Positions 15,613 to 24,628 of a stretch of 64,000 nucleotides of DNA are shown here, in pieces; positions within the stretch are counted from its first letter, which is position 1; each line of letters opens with the position of its first letter. A model generated the notes under the pieces. That model saw nothing but the letters and a program-made list of their open reading frames with translations. It ran no database searches and had not been told where the DNA came from. Position numbers and translations under genes: made by a program. This DNA is from Maribacter luteus. Lineage in GTDB: Bacteria; Bacteroidota; Bacteroidia; Flavobacteriales; Flavobacteriaceae. Location of the stretch: assembly GCF_009674825.1 (NCBI RefSeq), contig NZ_WKJH01000008.1, positions 1-64,000 on the forward strand. The letters are read 5' to 3'.

Positions 15613-16530
15613 TTGCCTAAATTATCTACTTGGATAAACGCTGCGCGATTACGTACACTTCCTCTTTCCGTATCCGGGATTTTGGTAGGTACTGCTTTGG
15701 CCGGTTTTCAGGGCAGTAGCGACATAACCATTTTTATCTTGGCACTATGTACGGCCATCGGTTTTCAGATAACATCTAATTTTGCCAATGATTATGGAGA
15801 CGGGGTCAAAGGTACCGATAATGAAGACCGTATTGGCCCAAAACGGGTTTTACAAAGCGGGTTATTGACCAGGAAAGTACTGAAACGAGGTATTGTCATT
15901 TCGATAATCATCAATATAATTTTTGTGGTCGCCGTGGTCTATCTTGCTTTCGGACCTGAAAACCTAGGATATATTTTCTTGTTCATGGCTTTAGGGGCAT
16001 TTAGTATTTGGGCCGCGATTAAATATACCGTTGGGGCTTCGGCCTATGGATATCGGGGTTTGGGAGATGTTTTTGTTTTTATCTTCTTCGGATTGTTGGC
16101 TGTTCTGGGAACCATGTTCCTATTTACCAAGAGTATTTCATTAACGGCGGTATTACCGGCTATGTCCATAGGGGCTTTGAGTACAGCGGTACTTAACCTC
16201 AATAACCTTAGGGACCACGAATCGGACAAGGCATCGAACAAAAATACCTTGGTGGTAAAAATGGGTTTTGAAAAAGGTAAGGTCTATCATACCTTCTTGA
16301 TTGCGATAGGCCTGATATGTTTATTGGTCTATTTGATTTTGGAGTTCCAATGTTATTTTCAGCTTCTTCCTTTAATTGTTTTTATTCCGATAGTATTACA
16401 GCTTAAAAGGGTTGTTAAAACTGGTGATCCATCTTTATTGGACCCCGAATTGAAGGTGTTGGCGATTAGTATATTTTTCCTTTCCCTCTTGTTTTATTTG
16501 GGTAATAATATTTTTTGTAATTTTGGGTAA
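15613..16530 (+). CDS. menA: 1,4-dihydroxy-2-naphthoate polyprenyltransferase
   Basis: A 305-residue membrane enzyme of the UbiA superfamily that prenylates DHNA to demethylmenaquinone. The prenyl-diphosphate/Mg motifs are NDYGDGVKGTDNEDRIGPKR and DHESDKASNKNTL; about eight to nine membrane segments surround them. The start is TTG at 15613, one base after the stop of the SPOR-like gene. The conserved family opening STWINAARLRTLPLS begins a few codons later and no in-frame ATG precedes it, so a TTG start and translational coupling are likely. Confidence 0.93.
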   Translation: MPKLSTWINAARLRTLPLSVSGILVGTALAGFQGSSDITIFILALCTAIGFQITSNFANDYGDGVKGTDNEDRIGPKRVLQSGLLTRKVLKRGIVISIIINIIFVVAVVYLAFGPENLGYIFLFMALGAFSIWAAIKYTVGASAYGYRGLGDVFVFIFFGLLAVLGTMFLFTKSISLTAVLPAMSIGALSTAVLNLNNLRDHESDKASNKNTLVVKMGFEKGKVYHTFLIAIGLICLLVYLILEFQCYFQLLPLIVFIPIVLQLKRVVKTGDPSLLDPELKVLAISIFFLSLLFYLGNNIFCNFG

Positions 16531-16553
16531 TAACTTACTAAACCATAAATGTC

Positions 16554-17309
16554 TTGGAAAAACCTATTAGAATATTGATCGTTGAGGATAATGTGATTAT
16601 TGCCGACGATATGCAATCGATGCTTGAAGAAATCGGCTATGAGATTGTAGACAATGTCATAGTGTATGAACAAGCTGAAAAAGTTTTGAAAACGGAGCAA
16701 GTGGATCTTGTTCTGATAGACATTATTTTGGCATCTGATAAAACTGGGATAGATCTGGGCAAGCATATTCGTGAGAATTATGATATACCTTTTATCTTTG
16801 TTACTTCCAATTCGGACAGGGCCACTGTTGAAAATGCGAAGACGGTAAAACCCAATGGTTATTTGGTAAAACCTTTTGAGCAACAAGATCTTTATACTTC
16901 CATAGAAATAGCCCTTTCGAATTTTACATACGGCACCAACAAGAGCGCTGCACCCGAAAATGTTGCGAACGATGATGTGCCCATGTCCAATTCCGTACTA
17001 AAGGATTCTATTTTTGTTAAGAAACAACATTTATATTATCGAATACAGTTCGGGGATATCCAATTTATCAAGGCGGATAATGTATACTTGGAAGTAAACA
17101 CGGTTGACAAGAAATTTTTGGTACGTTCTCCATTAAAGGATTATTTGGAGAAATTGCCTAAGAACAAATTCTATAGGGCACATAAATCCTATATCGTGAA
17201 TGTGGATCATATTGATGCCATCAATTCAAAGGATATAATGATCAACAATAACCTTATCCCTATTTCAAAAGATTTTAAAGAATTCATCATATCAGCAATG
17301 AATTCTTAA
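16554..17309 (+). CDS. LytTR-type response regulator
   Basis: A 251-residue two-component regulator. The receiver domain (1-125) has Glu11-Asp12, the phospho-acceptor Asp56 in LVLID, FVTSNSD and the VKPF lysine loop. The LytTR DNA-binding domain is about 150-248 (IQFIKADNVYLEV...FYRAHKSYIVNVDHI). The start is TTG at 16554; an ATG at 16549 in another frame opens a nine-codon reading frame that overlaps it. The likely partner is the TPR histidine kinase at 18026. A terminator follows at once, so the pair is not one operon. Confidence 0.9.
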   Translation: MEKPIRILIVEDNVIIADDMQSMLEEIGYEIVDNVIVYEQAEKVLKTEQVDLVLIDIILASDKTGIDLGKHIRENYDIPFIFVTSNSDRATVENAKTVKPNGYLVKPFEQQDLYTSIEIALSNFTYGTNKSAAPENVANDDVPMSNSVLKDSIFVKKQHLYYRIQFGDIQFIKADNVYLEVNTVDKKFLVRSPLKDYLEKLPKNKFYRAHKSYIVNVDHIDAINSKDIMINNNLIPISKDFKEFIISAMNS

Positions 17310-17330
17310 CGAATAGCTTTAACTATTGAA

Positions 17331-17362
17331 AAAGAGGTGCCGAAAGCACCTCTTTTTTTATT
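17331..17362 (+). terminator. Intrinsic terminator after the LytTR regulator
   Basis: Stem AAAGAGGTGC (17331-17340) / GCACCTCTTT (17346-17355), loop CGAAA, followed by a T-run. Confidence 0.9.
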
Positions 17363-17518
17363 ACAACATTTTTTAAAGGGCCTCACCACAAGAATCAACT
17401 ACTTCACAACAATAAGTTTCAGGAACTCGAACTTGGGTATATATTAGCCATGTGATTCAAAACAAGGAATTGCATTTAAAAAGTAAATAATTTTTTCATT
17501 TTCATATAGTGTTCTCGT

Positions 17519-17552
17519 AAAAGAGCTTTGTTGTAAAACAGGGCTCTTTTTA
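17519..17552 (+). terminator. Orphan terminator-like hairpin
   Basis: AAAAGAGC (17519-17526) pairs with GCTCTTTT (17543-17550), the T-run continuing into the stem. The loop is long (16 bases). The preceding gene already has its own terminator at 17331-17362, so this one would end some other transcript. Confidence 0.5.
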
Positions 17553-17985
17553 GTTTAAAAAAACCATGCGTTTGCAGAACATGCTATAATCGGGATAAAA
17601 TCAATTTTCTTTCCTACAATCATTCTGTGAAATGCATGAAAAACACGATGAAATACATAGTGGTTTTCGGTTTTGCCTTTTCGCAACAGAAAACGGGGGT
17701 TTCACAACATTGTTCTAGCGACACGGGCAATGAAATCATATTTTTGTTTCTCTTTATAAGTTCCCAAAACTTACCGTATTACTTACCTAAAAGCACTATC
17801 CCATCAGGATGGTGTCTTGTGGGTTTAAAAACAAGGGAATCCAGTTGTTTTTTAGTATACAGCAGGGTTTTCTGTGTAATTATGGTAGAAATTATTGAAA
17901 CGAGGACAATCACTATTGTAAAATTTCGTTCTATCGATACACGTATGTTATCTTATGAACGGGCGTTTACAACTAAAATCTAATG

Positions 17986-18015
17986 AAACCGATTTATCAC
18001 GAGTAAGTTCGGTTT
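17986..18015 (+). promoter_or_regulatory. Hairpin immediately upstream of the histidine kinase start
   Basis: AAACCGA (17986-17992) pairs with TCGGTTT (18009-18015) and is followed by TTATATT, ending 10 bases before the ATG at 18026. It could act as a leader hairpin or weak attenuator. Confidence 0.3.
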
Positions 18016-18025
18016 TATATTACGT

Positions 18026-19993
18026 ATGAAAAAGCTGCTTGGCAAATCTTTGATCATAAGCATATTTTGCTTATTTATAGCTCCCGGAATTCATTCACAG
18101 GACTCTGTGCCATTGGTCGATGATGTGTATCTTAATTTTAAGAATCAGGACCAGCACGCCCAACGCTTTTCATATTTTTTCGGTTCACCTAACCGATATA
18201 AGCAGAATTCTGCCTACGATTGGTTAGATTCGGTAAACCAGTATCTGAACGAAGCCATAAAAGATAAGGATTCTATGGCCATTAAGCATTATATGCTTAT
18301 GCAATCCCAAGTTTATTATGATCTAGGTGATTACGATAAAAGTTTGGCCATTTCCAGCGAACTGTATGATGAAAAGGATCAGTTGGAACTTGATTTCAAG
18401 GCCAAGTTATTGGGGTTGATGGATAGTACATATTCGCAATTGGCCCTTTATGCGGAACAAATTGATATCCGAAAAGAAAAAAAAGACCTTGGCTTAACAG
18501 AGGATATCGCTTTTTATGATATCTATTCTAATTTGGGGTTACACCGAAAGGCCATGAAAGACTATATTATCGAAGTTAGGAAGACTTTTCCCGACGATGA
18601 TGAATTCAGTCAGGCCAAATACCACAACAATATCGGTAATTATTTACGTTTGGATAATTCCCCTTCCGTTGCCCTTAATAAGTATAAGGAGGCCAAGGGG
18701 CATTTAACCGTGTATTTAAACAATATAACAGTCGTTAAATCCGAAAGTGAGCTTATCAGTGCAAATAGCCTTATGGGGGTCATTGACGGTAATATCGGAA
18801 AATGTTATTCCCAACTTGGCCAGTATGAGGTGGCCATTCCTTTTTTGGAATCAAGTATTCAACAGATTTCAGAGAATAGCAAAGGGAAATACTCTTCCGA
18901 TATCGTTGAGAACACCCTGGAAATTGCGAATTGCTATCTTCGATTGGAGAATTATGAAAAGGCAGTGGAGTATTTGAGTTCGGATTTGAGCTTAACGAAG
19001 ACGGCCCATATCTTAAAAAGAAATCGCCTTTTGTCTTCCTATTATGATAAAACAGGTGACTATCAAAATTCAGCCGCGTATTTAAAGCGTAATATGCGGA
19101 TCAGGGATTCTATAGACGTAAATGAATCTGAATTACGTACACAACAATTGGCCACCGTTATGGGTAGGGATCTGGCCAATACCCAGGCCATGTTCGAAGA
19201 ACAGAAAAAAAACTTGGAACTGCAAAGGCTGGAAATGACCGCTCAGGATGAAAAAATAAACCTTGTTTTCATTTCACTGGTATTTACCTTAATGGGATTT
19301 GCCGGACTTGTGTATGCCTATTTAAAAAGTATCAAAAACCAACGATTGATCGCCGAGCAGAAATATATCATCGAGAATTCGTTAAAAGAGAAAGATTCCC
19401 TATTAAAAGAGATTCACCATAGGGTTAAGAATAACCTACAAATGGTTTCAAGTTTATTGAGCCTTCAAACCAAAAATACGCGTAGTAAGGCAGCCATCGT
19501 TGCATTGGAAGAAGGTAAGAGCAGGGTAAAGGCCATGGCGCTTATACACCAGAAACTTTATCAAAACGATGACCTTTCGGTAATTGAAATGCAAGGATAT
19601 ATTGAAAGTTTGATCAATAGCGTTCAATCGGTCTATAAAAAAGGCGGTCATAACATCAATATTACCATAGATGCCGAGGGGGTTGAGTTAGATATTGATA
19701 GGGCCATTCCTTTTGGGTTGATTTTGAATGAATTGGTATCCAATACCTTTAAATATGCATTTCCACATGACGAGGAAAATGGTAAGATCTATATCCATAT
19801 CAGAAAACAAAACGGTCAAGAAGGCTTTTTTGAATATACCGATAATGGGGTTGGTTTGCCCGATGATACCGATGAACGCGCTCAAGCTTCCATGGGTATT
19901 CGTCTTATGAATAGACTGGCGAATCAGTTACAGACTAATTTAAATGTAGATAAAACATCGGAAGGTGTGCGCTACTGGTTTAATTTTAAGTAA
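18026..19993 (+). CDS. Sensor histidine kinase with periplasmic TPR region (HisKA_2 type)
   Basis: A 655-residue kinase. A signal peptide (1-24) precedes a periplasmic helical region of TPR repeats (about 60-370), then a short coiled coil and one membrane segment (about 411-433). The HisKA_2 dimerisation box LKEIHHRVKNNLQMVSSLL carries the phospho-acceptor His464 by position. The HATPase domain has NELVSNTFKYAF, YTDNGVGLP and GMGIRLMN-type ATP-lid motifs. This TPR-TM-HisKA_2 layout pairs with LytTR regulators in Bacteroidota, and one lies 716 bases upstream. The signal sensed is unknown. Confidence 0.9.
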   Translation: MKKLLGKSLIISIFCLFIAPGIHSQDSVPLVDDVYLNFKNQDQHAQRFSYFFGSPNRYKQNSAYDWLDSVNQYLNEAIKDKDSMAIKHYMLMQSQVYYDLGDYDKSLAISSELYDEKDQLELDFKAKLLGLMDSTYSQLALYAEQIDIRKEKKDLGLTEDIAFYDIYSNLGLHRKAMKDYIIEVRKTFPDDDEFSQAKYHNNIGNYLRLDNSPSVALNKYKEAKGHLTVYLNNITVVKSESELISANSLMGVIDGNIGKCYSQLGQYEVAIPFLESSIQQISENSKGKYSSDIVENTLEIANCYLRLENYEKAVEYLSSDLSLTKTAHILKRNRLLSSYYDKTGDYQNSAAYLKRNMRIRDSIDVNESELRTQQLATVMGRDLANTQAMFEEQKKNLELQRLEMTAQDEKINLVFISLVFTLMGFAGLVYAYLKSIKNQRLIAEQKYIIENSLKEKDSLLKEIHHRVKNNLQMVSSLLSLQTKNTRSKAAIVALEEGKSRVKAMALIHQKLYQNDDLSVIEMQGYIESLINSVQSVYKKGGHNINITIDAEGVELDIDRAIPFGLILNELVSNTFKYAFPHDEENGKIYIHIRKQNGQEGFFEYTDNGVGLPDDTDERAQASMGIRLMNRLANQLQTNLNVDKTSEGVRYWFNFK

Positions 19994-20001
19994 GAGTTCT
20001 G

Positions 20002-20009
20002 TAACTTTG
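20002..20009 (+). promoter_or_regulatory. Promoter -7 box before the UPF0173 hydrolase
   Basis: TAACTTTG matches TAnnTTTG, 20 bases before the ATG at 20030 and just after the kinase stop. No clear TTG at the -33 position. Confidence 0.45.
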
Positions 20010-20029
20010 AAGTACCAAAAACTTCAAAA

Positions 20030-20710
20030 ATGAAAATAACGTTCCTAGGTCATGCTTCACTTTTGATTGAAGCTGAAAAAGCATCCATTTTAGTAGATCC
20101 CTTTATTTCAGGAAACGAAAAGGCTTCCGGAAAAATCAATATTACCGATCTTAAGCCCGATTATATTCTTGTAACCCACGCACATCAAGATCATATTTTA
20201 GACGTAGAGGAAATTGCAAAGGCCTCTGGTGCGATCGTTGTAAGTAATTTTGAGATCGCCACACATTATGAGACAAAGGGAATAAAAGTACACCCGATGA
20301 ACCATGGTGGTCAGTGGCAGTTCAATTTTGGAAAACTCAAATATGTTCATGCCATTCATACTTCATCTTTTCCTGATGGGTCATATGGTGGCCAACCCGG
20401 TGGATTCATTCTGTCTACTGAAGGGAAAAACATCTATATTGCCGGCGACACCGCTTTGACAATGGATATGAAACTGATTCCATTGAGTACGAAATTGGAT
20501 CTTGCCGTTTTACCGCTTGGGGACAATTTCACCATGGGTATCAATGATGCGATTTTAGCTTCTGATTTTGTGGAATGCGATAATATCTTAGGGTATCATT
20601 ACGACACTTTCGGTTATATTGAAATTGATCATACAGTGGCCATTGATGAATTCAAGAAAACCGGAAAAAAATTACATTTGCTGGAGATAGGTGGTTCTTT
20701 GATTATCTGA
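20030..20710 (+). CDS. UPF0173 metal-dependent hydrolase (MBL fold)
   Basis: A 226-residue cytoplasmic metallo-beta-lactamase-fold hydrolase. It opens MKITFLGHASLLIE, has the metal motif THAHQDH, a central GGQPGGF, AGDTALTMDM with the bridging Asp, and GYHYDTF near the end, all typical of UPF0173 (YtkL-like). The substrate is unknown. Its last 8 bases overlap the end of the convergent SDR gene. Confidence 0.9.
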   Translation: MKITFLGHASLLIEAEKASILVDPFISGNEKASGKINITDLKPDYILVTHAHQDHILDVEEIAKASGAIVVSNFEIATHYETKGIKVHPMNHGGQWQFNFGKLKYVHAIHTSSFPDGSYGGQPGGFILSTEGKNIYIAGDTALTMDMKLIPLSTKLDLAVLPLGDNFTMGINDAILASDFVECDNILGYHYDTFGYIEIDHTVAIDEFKKTGKKLHLLEIGGSLII

Positions 20711-21497
20711 CCTGGCTTCTTAGGACCATTTTGTGCAATAGTCTTGGAAAAAACCGTTTTAGGTAAACGCCTTTCGTTTCTCCTTTTCCGATATATACCT
20801 CGAACTTTTTTTGTTCAATGGCACGAATCATTTTTTTAGAAAAAGTTGTGGCCGAGAGCCCGTTCTGTGTGGCGACATCATCATTTTCCTGTGCGCTACC
20901 ATCTCCTGTGAGGGCATTTTTCGCAATATTGGTCTGTACAAAACCAGGGCAAACCAAGGTAACGGAGACCCCATCCTTTTCATGCTCCATACGCAAAACA
21001 TCAAAAAAACCATGAAGCGCATGTTTGGCCCCACAATAACCAGACCTATAGGGTGATCCAAATTTCCCCATTAAACTGGTAACGGTAACAAAATGTCCTT
21101 TTTTGGTTTGGATAAAATAGGGGAGAAGGGCCTTGGTCAAGGCAATGGTTCCGAGGTAATTGATGTCCATCAATTTTTTATAGACTTCGAACGCGGTATC
21201 GATAATCAATGAGCGCTGGCTAATTCCCGCGTTATTAATGAGAATGTCCACGGAGCTATAAAAGGAAAGGGCTTGTTCCACAGTTTGCCCCATGGTTTTA
21301 AAACTCCCTAAATCCAATGGTAAGATCTTTACTAGGTCTTTTTTTGCGCAATTGTTCCTAACGCGCTGTAATGCTTCTTCGTTTCTAGCGGAAATGATCA
21401 GTTTACAGTTTTTTTCACTTAATGCATAGGTTAGTGCTTCACCTATACCGGAGGACGCTCCCGTAATCCATACCACTTTACCTTCGATACTTTGCAT
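20703..21497 (-). CDS. Short-chain dehydrogenase/reductase
   Basis: A 264-residue SDR. It has the NAD(P)-binding TGASSGIGEAL, the NNAG motif (LINNAGISQRS), a catalytic Ser in VTSLMGKFG and the YCGAKHAL Tyr-x3-Lys. The C-terminal extension (KRFFPRLLHKMVLRSQVR) is basic and may associate with membrane, as in the DHRS7-like group acting on lipophilic substrates. It is divergent from menC across 47 bases and converges on the UPF0173 gene. Confidence 0.9.
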   Translation of the reverse strand: MQSIEGKVVWITGASSGIGEALTYALSEKNCKLIISARNEEALQRVRNNCAKKDLVKILPLDLGSFKTMGQTVEQALSFYSSVDILINNAGISQRSLIIDTAFEVYKKLMDINYLGTIALTKALLPYFIQTKKGHFVTVTSLMGKFGSPYRSGYCGAKHALHGFFDVLRMEHEKDGVSVTLVCPGFVQTNIAKNALTGDGSAQENDDVATQNGLSATTFSKKMIRAIEQKKFEVYIGKGETKGVYLKRFFPRLLHKMVLRSQVR

Positions 21498-21501
21498 TTC
21501 T

Positions 21502-21534
21502 TTGTTTTTTAGACCTAAAATATAGTTAAATTTG
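21502..21534 (+). promoter_or_regulatory. Promoter of the menC-CPBP-menE unit
   Basis: TTG (21502-21504), 22-base spacer, TAAATTTG (21527-21534), 10 bases before the menC ATG. It occupies the whole short gap to the divergent SDR gene. Confidence 0.6.
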
Positions 21535-21544
21535 GCAGCAACGA

Positions 21545-22597
21545 ATGCAGGCCTCAGTAAAAAAATATACGTTAGATTTTAAAAGACCCAGTGGTACTTC
21601 GCGCGGAATCCTTACACAAAAGGAAACTTGGTTCCTGATAATAAGGAAAGATGGTAACTATGGGATTGGGGAATGCGGTATGTTCAAAGGCCTTAGTTTT
21701 GACGATGTACCCGGATTTGAGGAAAAACTTGAATGGACATGCAGGCATATACAAAAGGGTTTACCATATCTTTTAGACGAATTACGAGACTTTCCTAGTA
21801 TTCAATTTGCTGTGGAACAGGCTTTTTTGTCTTTAAATTCTGAGGATTTCCTTGATTTATTTCCATCGGCATTTACAAAAAGCGAAGCCCATATACTTAT
21901 AAACGGACTCATTTGGATGGGCGATGAATCTTATATGCTGGAACAGATACAACAAAAATTGGAAATGGGCTTTCGATGTTTAAAACTAAAGATAGGGGCC
22001 ATCGATTTTAGGGCCGAAATTTCCCTCTTAGAGGCAATTCGTAAGGAGTATTCACAAGAACAGATAGAACTGCGCGTCGATGCCAATGGGGCTTTTAAAC
22101 CCATTGAAGCTTTAGATAAACTCAATGAATTGGCTAATTTTGGATTACATTCCATTGAACAACCCATACGTCAAGGCAATATTCTGTTAATGAAGGACCT
22201 ATGTGCAAAAACACCCTTACCCATAGCCTTGGATGAAGAATTGATCGGTGTGGTCGATATTAAAAAGAAAGAAAAGTTGTTGGAAACTGTTAAACCCCAG
22301 TATATTATATTAAAACCAACATTGGTCGGGGGTTTCAGGGGAAGCGGGGAGTGGATTGAAATTGCGGAACGTTTGGGTATTGGTTGGTGGGTCACCAGCG
22401 CGTTGGAAAGTAATATCGGTTTGAATGCCATTGCCCAATGGACGTACACCTTAAAGAATACAATGCCTCAAGGTCTGGGTACAGGCGGGTTGTATACCAA
22501 TAATTTTGAAGGCCCGCTACAGGTGGAAAAAGGATATATTTATAGCCGAAAGAATAAAGGTTGGCAACCGAATTTAATAGAGAATTTATGTTTATAG
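21545..22597 (+). CDS. menC: o-Succinylbenzoate synthase
   Basis: A 350-residue enolase-superfamily enzyme that dehydrates SHCHC to o-succinylbenzoate. Active-site elements are in order: the Lys pair in FRCLKLKIGA, Asp in ELRVDANGAF, Glu in HSIEQP, Asp in PIALDEEL, and Lys in YIILKPTLVGG. It is the first gene of a tight three-gene unit, overlapping the CPBP protease start by 10 bases. Confidence 0.93.
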   Translation: MQASVKKYTLDFKRPSGTSRGILTQKETWFLIIRKDGNYGIGECGMFKGLSFDDVPGFEEKLEWTCRHIQKGLPYLLDELRDFPSIQFAVEQAFLSLNSEDFLDLFPSAFTKSEAHILINGLIWMGDESYMLEQIQQKLEMGFRCLKLKIGAIDFRAEISLLEAIRKEYSQEQIELRVDANGAFKPIEALDKLNELANFGLHSIEQPIRQGNILLMKDLCAKTPLPIALDEELIGVVDIKKKEKLLETVKPQYIILKPTLVGGFRGSGEWIEIAERLGIGWWVTSALESNIGLNAIAQWTYTLKNTMPQGLGTGGLYTNNFEGPLQVEKGYIYSRKNKGWQPNLIENLCL

Positions 22598-23523
22598 AAC
22601 AAGGTTACAAAGGTAATTTAGGATTGTGGAAATATTGGGTTCCTATCTTGGGCTTTTCAGCGATGATGGTGGCCAATTACATTATGACCATTAATTCCCC
22701 GGTAGATACCGATGTGATGATGAAGAGTATCATTGATAAAATAGGGCTCAATGCATTTTTCATCTTGGCCATAGGACCTTTGGTTGCTGGGTTTTTCATT
22801 ATTCTTGGATGGGTATATTTGGTGCATGGGCAGTCGATAACCTCTTTGACCACATCCCGTAAAAAGGTAGATTGGAAAAGGATATTATTCGCTTTTTCAT
22901 TGTGGGGAGGTATTACAGCCGTTATGATGTTGGCCGATATTATGTTATCGCCCGAGGATTATGTCTTCAATTTTAAGCCCATTCCTTTTTTGGTACTATT
23001 TGTCATGGCCGTGGTCCTGGTGCCTTTACAGACCAGTTTTGAAGAATATATGTTCCGGGGACATTTGATGCAAGGCCTTGGTATTATGGCGAAGAATAGA
23101 TGGGTGCCCTTGATTGTTACCTCCGTACTCTTTGGGGTTATGCATGCCGCGAATCCGGAAGTAGGTAAAATAGGATACGGTATCATGGTTTTTTATATTG
23201 GAACTGGATTCTTTTTAGGGATTTTGACCTTGATGGATGAAGGACTTGAACTGGCTATCGGTTTTCATGCAGCGAACAACCTTACGGCAGCATTACTGGT
23301 AACCGCCGATTGGACCGCTTTCCAGACCAACTCAATTTATAAAGACGTATCACAACCCACTTTAGGATGGGATATTTTTATTCCGGTACTGGTAATCTAT
23401 CCGATTCTGTTGTTGATTTTTTCCAAAAAATATGGGTGGACCAATTGGAAGGAAAGACTTACGGGAAAAGTGATGGATAAAGAAATATTTTTAGCACAAA
23501 ACACAGAAGAAGCGCATGTATAG
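22588..23523 (+). CDS. CPBP-family intramembrane metalloprotease
   Basis: A 311-residue multi-pass membrane protein using the ATG at 22588, which overlaps the menC stop; an upstream in-frame ATG at 22561 adds only nine residues from inside menC. CPBP (CAAX protease and bacteriocin-processing) motifs are present: Glu152-Glu153-x3-Arg157, FGVMHAANPE and a final HAANN. Such proteases have varied, mostly unknown targets. It is sandwiched by overlaps between menC and menE, so it is co-expressed with menaquinone genes without a known functional link. Confidence 0.88.
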   Translation: MFIEQGYKGNLGLWKYWVPILGFSAMMVANYIMTINSPVDTDVMMKSIIDKIGLNAFFILAIGPLVAGFFIILGWVYLVHGQSITSLTTSRKKVDWKRILFAFSLWGGITAVMMLADIMLSPEDYVFNFKPIPFLVLFVMAVVLVPLQTSFEEYMFRGHLMQGLGIMAKNRWVPLIVTSVLFGVMHAANPEVGKIGYGIMVFYIGTGFFLGILTLMDEGLELAIGFHAANNLTAALLVTADWTAFQTNSIYKDVSQPTLGWDIFIPVLVIYPILLLIFSKKYGWTNWKERLTGKVMDKEIFLAQNTEEAHV

Positions 23524-24577
23524 GGATATTCATTATAAGTTCAAATGGAATGGAGCATCCATTGAATACAAAGATCTAGGGGAAATAAGCTATAGCTTGA
23601 TCAAAGAGGGGGAGCCCTACCAAAAGGCCATGGGGGAATTTTTATTGGATTGGATCGACAAGAACGATTTTATCCCCGTAAAAACATCAGGGTCAACTGG
23701 CGAACCCAAGGTGATTTATTTAAAAAAACAGCATATGGTCAATTCGGCCAAAATCACAGGAGCTTATTTTGATCTTTGGCCGGGGCAGTCTGCCTTATTA
23801 TGTCTGCCTGGGGATTATATTGCAGGTAAAATGATGTTTATAAGGTCAATGGTACTTGGTTTGGAATTGGATTGGGTGCCACCTTCCTCGACTCCATTGA
23901 AAGATTTGGAACGTTGTTATCACTTCTGTGCCATGGTTCCCCTGCAATTGGAAAACTCTTTGGATCAGATCAACCATATCAAAACGTTGATCGTAGGTGG
24001 TGCTCCGGTATCAGTGGCCCTAAAAGCAAAGATCCAGGATAAAATGACGGATATATACGAGACCTATGGAATGACGGAGACCATAACCCATGTCGCCGTA
24101 AAGAAAATAAACAATGGGGTCAAGGACTGTTTTGAGACATTGCCCAACATCTCCATCGAAAAGGATGAAAGAAATTGTCTTGTTATTAATGCACCTAACT
24201 TGAATAATGAGCGAATCGTTACAAATGATATCGTGGAACTTGTCTCTGACAAAGAATTCAAATGGTTGGGTAGGTATGATAATGTGATAAACTCAGGAGG
24301 GATCAAATTATTACCTGAACAGATTGAAAGAAAACTTAGTTCCGTATTAGATCAAAGATATTTTGTTACCGGTGTACCAGATGACCTATTAGGGCAAAAA
24401 TTGATTCTTTTGATTGAAGGGAAAAACGAAGATACCGATCTTTCGGAAAGGATTAAGACTTTGGCGACATTGGAAAAACACGAAGTTCCCAAGGATATCT
24501 TTTTTGTTGAAAAATTCGTGGAAACTGTCAATGGTAAGGTGTCTAGACAAAAGACACTTCAGGAAATTTTAAAGTGA
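23516..24577 (+). CDS. menE: o-Succinylbenzoate--CoA ligase, short Bacteroidota type
   Basis: A 353-residue adenylate-forming enzyme activating o-succinylbenzoate with CoA. It has the P-loop TSGSTGEPK, the YETYGMTETITHVA adenylate motif, WLGRYDNVINSGGIKL at the hinge and the catalytic Lys near NGKVSRQKTL at the C-terminus. It lacks much of the N-terminal part of typical acyl-CoA synthetases; I regard this short form as normal in this phylum. Its start overlaps the CPBP stop by 8 bases. Confidence 0.92.
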   Translation: MYRDIHYKFKWNGASIEYKDLGEISYSLIKEGEPYQKAMGEFLLDWIDKNDFIPVKTSGSTGEPKVIYLKKQHMVNSAKITGAYFDLWPGQSALLCLPGDYIAGKMMFIRSMVLGLELDWVPPSSTPLKDLERCYHFCAMVPLQLENSLDQINHIKTLIVGGAPVSVALKAKIQDKMTDIYETYGMTETITHVAVKKINNGVKDCFETLPNISIEKDERNCLVINAPNLNNERIVTNDIVELVSDKEFKWLGRYDNVINSGGIKLLPEQIERKLSSVLDQRYFVTGVPDDLLGQKLILLIEGKNEDTDLSERIKTLATLEKHEVPKDIFFVEKFVETVNGKVSRQKTLQEILK

Positions 24578-24628
24578 CCCGATTTTAATTGCAAGATTAA
24601 TTTGTATTTTCATAGCTAAAACCAACCT

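Larger units (their letters stand above)
17363..18025. other. Gene-poor stretch between response regulator and histidine kinase
   Basis: About 660 bases with no convincing gene. It holds a second terminator-like hairpin (17519-17552) with no coding gene in front of it, which could mark the end of a small RNA, and a hairpin just before the kinase start (17986-18015). A 118-codon reading frame at 17627-17983 has no recognisable motif and atypical composition, and I do not call it. Confidence 0.4.

Noticed and set aside
17627-17983. 118-codon plus-strand reading frame before the histidine kinase
   Set aside because: No motif, no promoter box at a sensible distance, composition unlike neighbouring genes; a chance frame in a gene-poor region.
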